NCBI GenBank assembly: GCA_964016105.1
Contig: CAXHEX010000005.1
Span: 1-64,000 of the forward strand
Direction of reading: 5' to 3'
Source of the DNA: Ketobacter sp964016105
GTDB taxonomy: Bacteria > Pseudomonadota > Gammaproteobacteria > Pseudomonadales > Ketobacteraceae
DNA: 64,000 nt
This document shows, piece after piece, positions 62,153 to 64,000 of the stretch. Below the pieces are notes generated by a model. It was given only the letters and a program-made list of their open reading frames with translations, searched no databases and was not told the origin of the DNA. Made by a program: the position numbers and the translations under genes. Each line of letters starts with the position of its first letter. The first letter of the stretch is position 1.

Positions 62153-63107
62153 GGTTTTCAATCATGCCCTGCCCCGCTATAACACGACCAATACGGGCTA
62201 TGGGCAGCTCTAATGAATTGGCAATGGATTGTATTTCTTCAGCGTGGTCAGGTGAAGCCGTGAAACAAAGTTCATAGTCATCTCCCGCGCCTAACGCCCA
62301 CATCCGACGCTGGTCATGGTTGGCATCCGCAAGTGACTTGGGTAAATGGCGGGTGGAGTTTTCGTTGAACAGGCTGGAGGCTAAAGGAATGGCTTCCAGA
62401 TTCAACTCTGCACCCACGGAGCTTGACTCCAGAATGTGGTTCAAATCCGCTAACAGGCCATCGGAAACATCAATACAGGACGATGCCATACCGGAAAGCC
62501 GCAAGCCCAAATTAACCCGGGGCTCAGGCCGCTGAAATCGAGTCACAGCCGTCTGCAGATCAGAGTCCATGGCGTCACCTGGCTGGGTCTCCTTAGAGAG
62601 CATCAAACCCAATCCCGCTTCGCCCACTCTTCCTGATACATAAATATGGTCGCCTTCACGGGCGCCCTGCCGGGTAAGAGCCAAACCCCGATCCACCAAG
62701 CCAAAAACCTGTATGGTAATGGTAAGTTGCGAACCGGAAGTGGTATCACCTCCAATCAGGGCCACATCGAATTCACGACATAGCTGATGCATACCACTGC
62801 AAAAACTTGCCACCCACTTTTCATCGGCATTGGGTAAACTCAAGCACAGGGTAAACCAGGCAGGCTTAGCCCCCATGGCGGCCAGGTCACTTAAATTCAC
62901 CGCCAAGGCTCGATAACCAATATCTTCTGGAGGTGACCCTTTTATGAAGTGAACGTCTTCGATTAAGGTATCACTGGACAGGGCCAATTGTTGCGATGGG
63001 GGTACAGAAACAAGGGCACAGTCATCTCCGATCCCCAGGTCCACTGCATGCCCATTGGAGCGCCCCAATTTCTTAAAATGGGCATCGATGAGTTCGAATT
63101 CTCCCAT
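62106..63107 (-). CDS. thiL: Thiamine-monophosphate kinase
   Basis: Phosphorylates thiamine monophosphate to thiamine diphosphate, the active cofactor. 333 residues: GEFELIDAHF at the N-terminus, GIGDDCALV in the ATP/metal site, SSDTLIEDVHF, the conserved LSDLAAMGAKP and ALIGGDTTSG, and SDGLLADL further on. Located downstream of nusB (14 bases) in the ribH-nusB-thiL-pgpA order. It provides the cofactor that Dxs in this window requires. Confidence 0.96.
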   Translation of the reverse strand: MGEFELIDAHFKKLGRSNGHAVDLGIGDDCALVSVPPSQQLALSSDTLIEDVHFIKGSPPEDIGYRALAVNLSDLAAMGAKPAWFTLCLSLPNADEKWVASFCSGMHQLCREFDVALIGGDTTSGSQLTITIQVFGLVDRGLALTRQGAREGDHIYVSGRVGEAGLGLMLSKETQPGDAMDSDLQTAVTRFQRPEPRVNLGLRLSGMASSCIDVSDGLLADLNHILESSSVGAELNLEAIPLASSLFNENSTRHLPKSLADANHDQRRMWALGAGDDYELCFTASPDHAEEIQSIANSLELPIARIGRVIAGQGMIENHGQRRPIDPRGYQHF

Positions 63108-63121
63108 CTTGCACTGGGCCC

Positions 63122-63586
63122 TTAGCTATCTTCCGGTGGGTTGGCTTTAAGTTCCGCCACGCGCATACGCTGTGCCACCTTATCCAGCACGCCGTTCACA
63201 TACTTGTGGCTTTCGGTAGCACCAAAGTACTTGGCCAACTCTATGCCTTCGTTGATGGCGACTTTGAATGGAATATCAATCCGCTTGGACAGCTCGTAGG
63301 TTCCAATCCGAAGTATGGCCAACTCCACACGATCGAGTTCTTTTATCTCTCGATCCAGCAATCCCTTGTAGGTTTCATCCAATTCATTGAGGCACTTGGG
63401 TATCTCGTGAAGTAATTCGTGAAAGTACTCAACGTCAGTCTTCCGCATATCGTTATCCACGCGAAACTGGGTTTCAATCTCGCCGAGATTGGCACCGGTC
63501 ATCTGCCATTGATACAGGGCTTGTACAGCAAAACGCCGAGCTTTTCGGCGCGCTGCGGGAGAAGGCTTTTTCGCTGTTGTGCTCAT
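63122..63586 (-). CDS. nusB: Transcription antitermination protein NusB
   Basis: With S10 (NusE), joins the antitermination complex on rRNA operons. 154 residues: a basic N-terminus (PAARRKARRFAVQALYQWQMT), LLDREIKELDRVELAILRIGTYEL and INEGIELAKYFGATESHKYVNG-VLDKVA are the NusB core. 16 bases after ribH and 14 before thiL, so it is part of the riboflavin-linked operon. Confidence 0.96.
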   Translation of the reverse strand: MSTTAKKPSPAARRKARRFAVQALYQWQMTGANLGEIETQFRVDNDMRKTDVEYFHELLHEIPKCLNELDETYKGLLDREIKELDRVELAILRIGTYELSKRIDIPFKVAINEGIELAKYFGATESHKYVNGVLDKVAQRMRVAELKANPPEDS

Positions 63587-63602
63587 GGATTGTGACTGGC
63601 TC

Positions 63603-64000
63603 TTACAAGTTACGAAGTAGGCTAACCATTTCCAAAGCGCCTATGGCAGCTTCGGCACCCTTGTTACCGGCTTTGGTACCAGAGCGTTCAATGGCTTGCT
63701 CGATGGTGTCGGTAGTGAGCACGCCGAAAGACACAGGTAAGTTACTCTCCAACATAACACTGGCCACACCCTTGGTGCATTCGCCGGCCACATAATCAAA
63801 GTGAGGCGTTCCACCACGAATAACGGCACCCAGGGCGATAATGGCATCGGGGTTACGCTTTTCAGCCACACTTTTCACCGCTAACGGCAGTTCAAAAGCA
63901 CCGGGCACCCGAATCACTTCAATGTTGCTCTCTGGCACACCGTGACGCACCAGCGCATCAATAGCACCGCTCAACAGACTTTCCACCACAAAGCTGTTAA
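63603..64000 (-). CDS. ribH: 6,7-dimethyl-8-ribityllumazine synthase (5' end outside window)
   Basis: Penultimate step of riboflavin synthesis. The frame is open through the right edge, and the residues before the first internal valine read NSFVVESLL, the expected early RibH sequence, so the true start lies beyond 64000. Visible motifs are RVPGAFELPLAVKSVAEK, ALGAVIRGGTPHFDYVAGECTKGV and the typical SFGVLTTDTIEQAIERSGTKAGNKGAEAA at the C-terminus. Leads an operon with nusB, thiL and pgpA. Confidence 0.95.
   Translation of the reverse strand, partial: NSFVVESLLSGAIDALVRHGVPESNIEVIRVPGAFELPLAVKSVAEKRNPDAIIALGAVIRGGTPHFDYVAGECTKGVASVMLESNLPVSFGVLTTDTIEQAIERSGTKAGNKGAEAAIGALEMVSLLRNL

Noticed and set aside
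1..64000. tRNA, rRNA, CRISPR, insertion sequence, prophage or integrase signals
   Set aside because: No cloverleaf arms with a TTCGA loop in context, no regularly spaced repeats, and no transposase or integrase motifs were found by eye; a tRNAscan and repeat search would be decisive.

Overview
This 64 kb window is a continuous piece of a gammaproteobacterial chromosome, about half G+C by eye. It carries the block aroQ-accB-accC-prmA-(DUF3426)-dusB-fis-purH-purD, minCDE, pomAB beside xseB-ispA-dxs, ahpCF with an OxyR-like site, ribH-nusB-thiL-pgpA, a 531-residue isocitrate lyase, and a LapD/LapG pair. That combination suggests an aerobic, motile, probably marine, lipid- or acetate-using member of the Pseudomonadales/Oceanospirillales/Cellvibrionales group (inference; no species is claimed). 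I see no tRNA, rRNA, CRISPR array, insertion sequence or prophage. The region reads as core chromosome with a few accessory inserts.

Layout. 1-2746 (minus): most of a large secreted SGNH hydrolase fused to repeated beta-sandwich modules, cut by the left edge. 3224-6169 (minus): isocitrate lyase aceA, a PhzF-like isomerase and a GFA-like zinc protein. 6264-10392 (minus): a two-gene molybdoenzyme whose partner is a DmsB-DmsC fusion. 10686-14500 (minus): a DUF2333 protein, LapD and LapG (c-di-GMP control of adhesin release). 14656-26138 (plus): dsbD, aroQ, accBC, prmA, DUF3426, dusB-fis, purH and purD. 26256-35664: a cyclic-nucleotide/rhodanese-like protein, two hybrid 7TMR-DISM histidine kinases, a Ycf46-like AAA ATPase with a small lipoprotein, and coq7. 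35813-40759 (plus): minCDE, an OmpR-type two-component pair and a secreted spondin-domain protein. 40805-45926 (minus): a PilZ protein, an unrecognised helical protein, an AraC regulator and the stator genes pomB-pomA. 46118-49295 (plus): xseB-ispA-dxs. 49362-51673 (minus): ahpF/ahpC. 51863-54511: a DUF3014 protein convergent with a ZIP-like membrane protein carrying two cyclic-nucleotide-type domains. 54525-60535 (minus): a single-chain acyl-CoA carboxylase, a retropepsin-like protease, YejK and a nitroreductase. 60746-64000: an alpha/beta hydrolase, then pgpA-thiL-nusB-ribH on the minus strand, with ribH cut by the right edge.

How the genes fit together. Housekeeping functions dominate: fatty-acid initiation, purine, isoprenoid, riboflavin/thiamine and ubiquinone synthesis, and division-site placement. 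Around them lies a surface-and-motility signalling layer: LapD/LapG, PilZ, PomAB, two DISM kinases and the two-component/spondin cassette. The points most worth a second look are the kinase-regulator-spondin cassette, where both promoters carry 11-bp GTGA direct repeats; the ZIP-like permease interrupted by two degenerate cyclic-nucleotide domains; the cyclic-nucleotide/rhodanese-like protein lacking its catalytic cysteine; the membrane-anchored, Tat-less molybdoenzyme; and a perfect 26-bp palindrome between lapG and dsbD.
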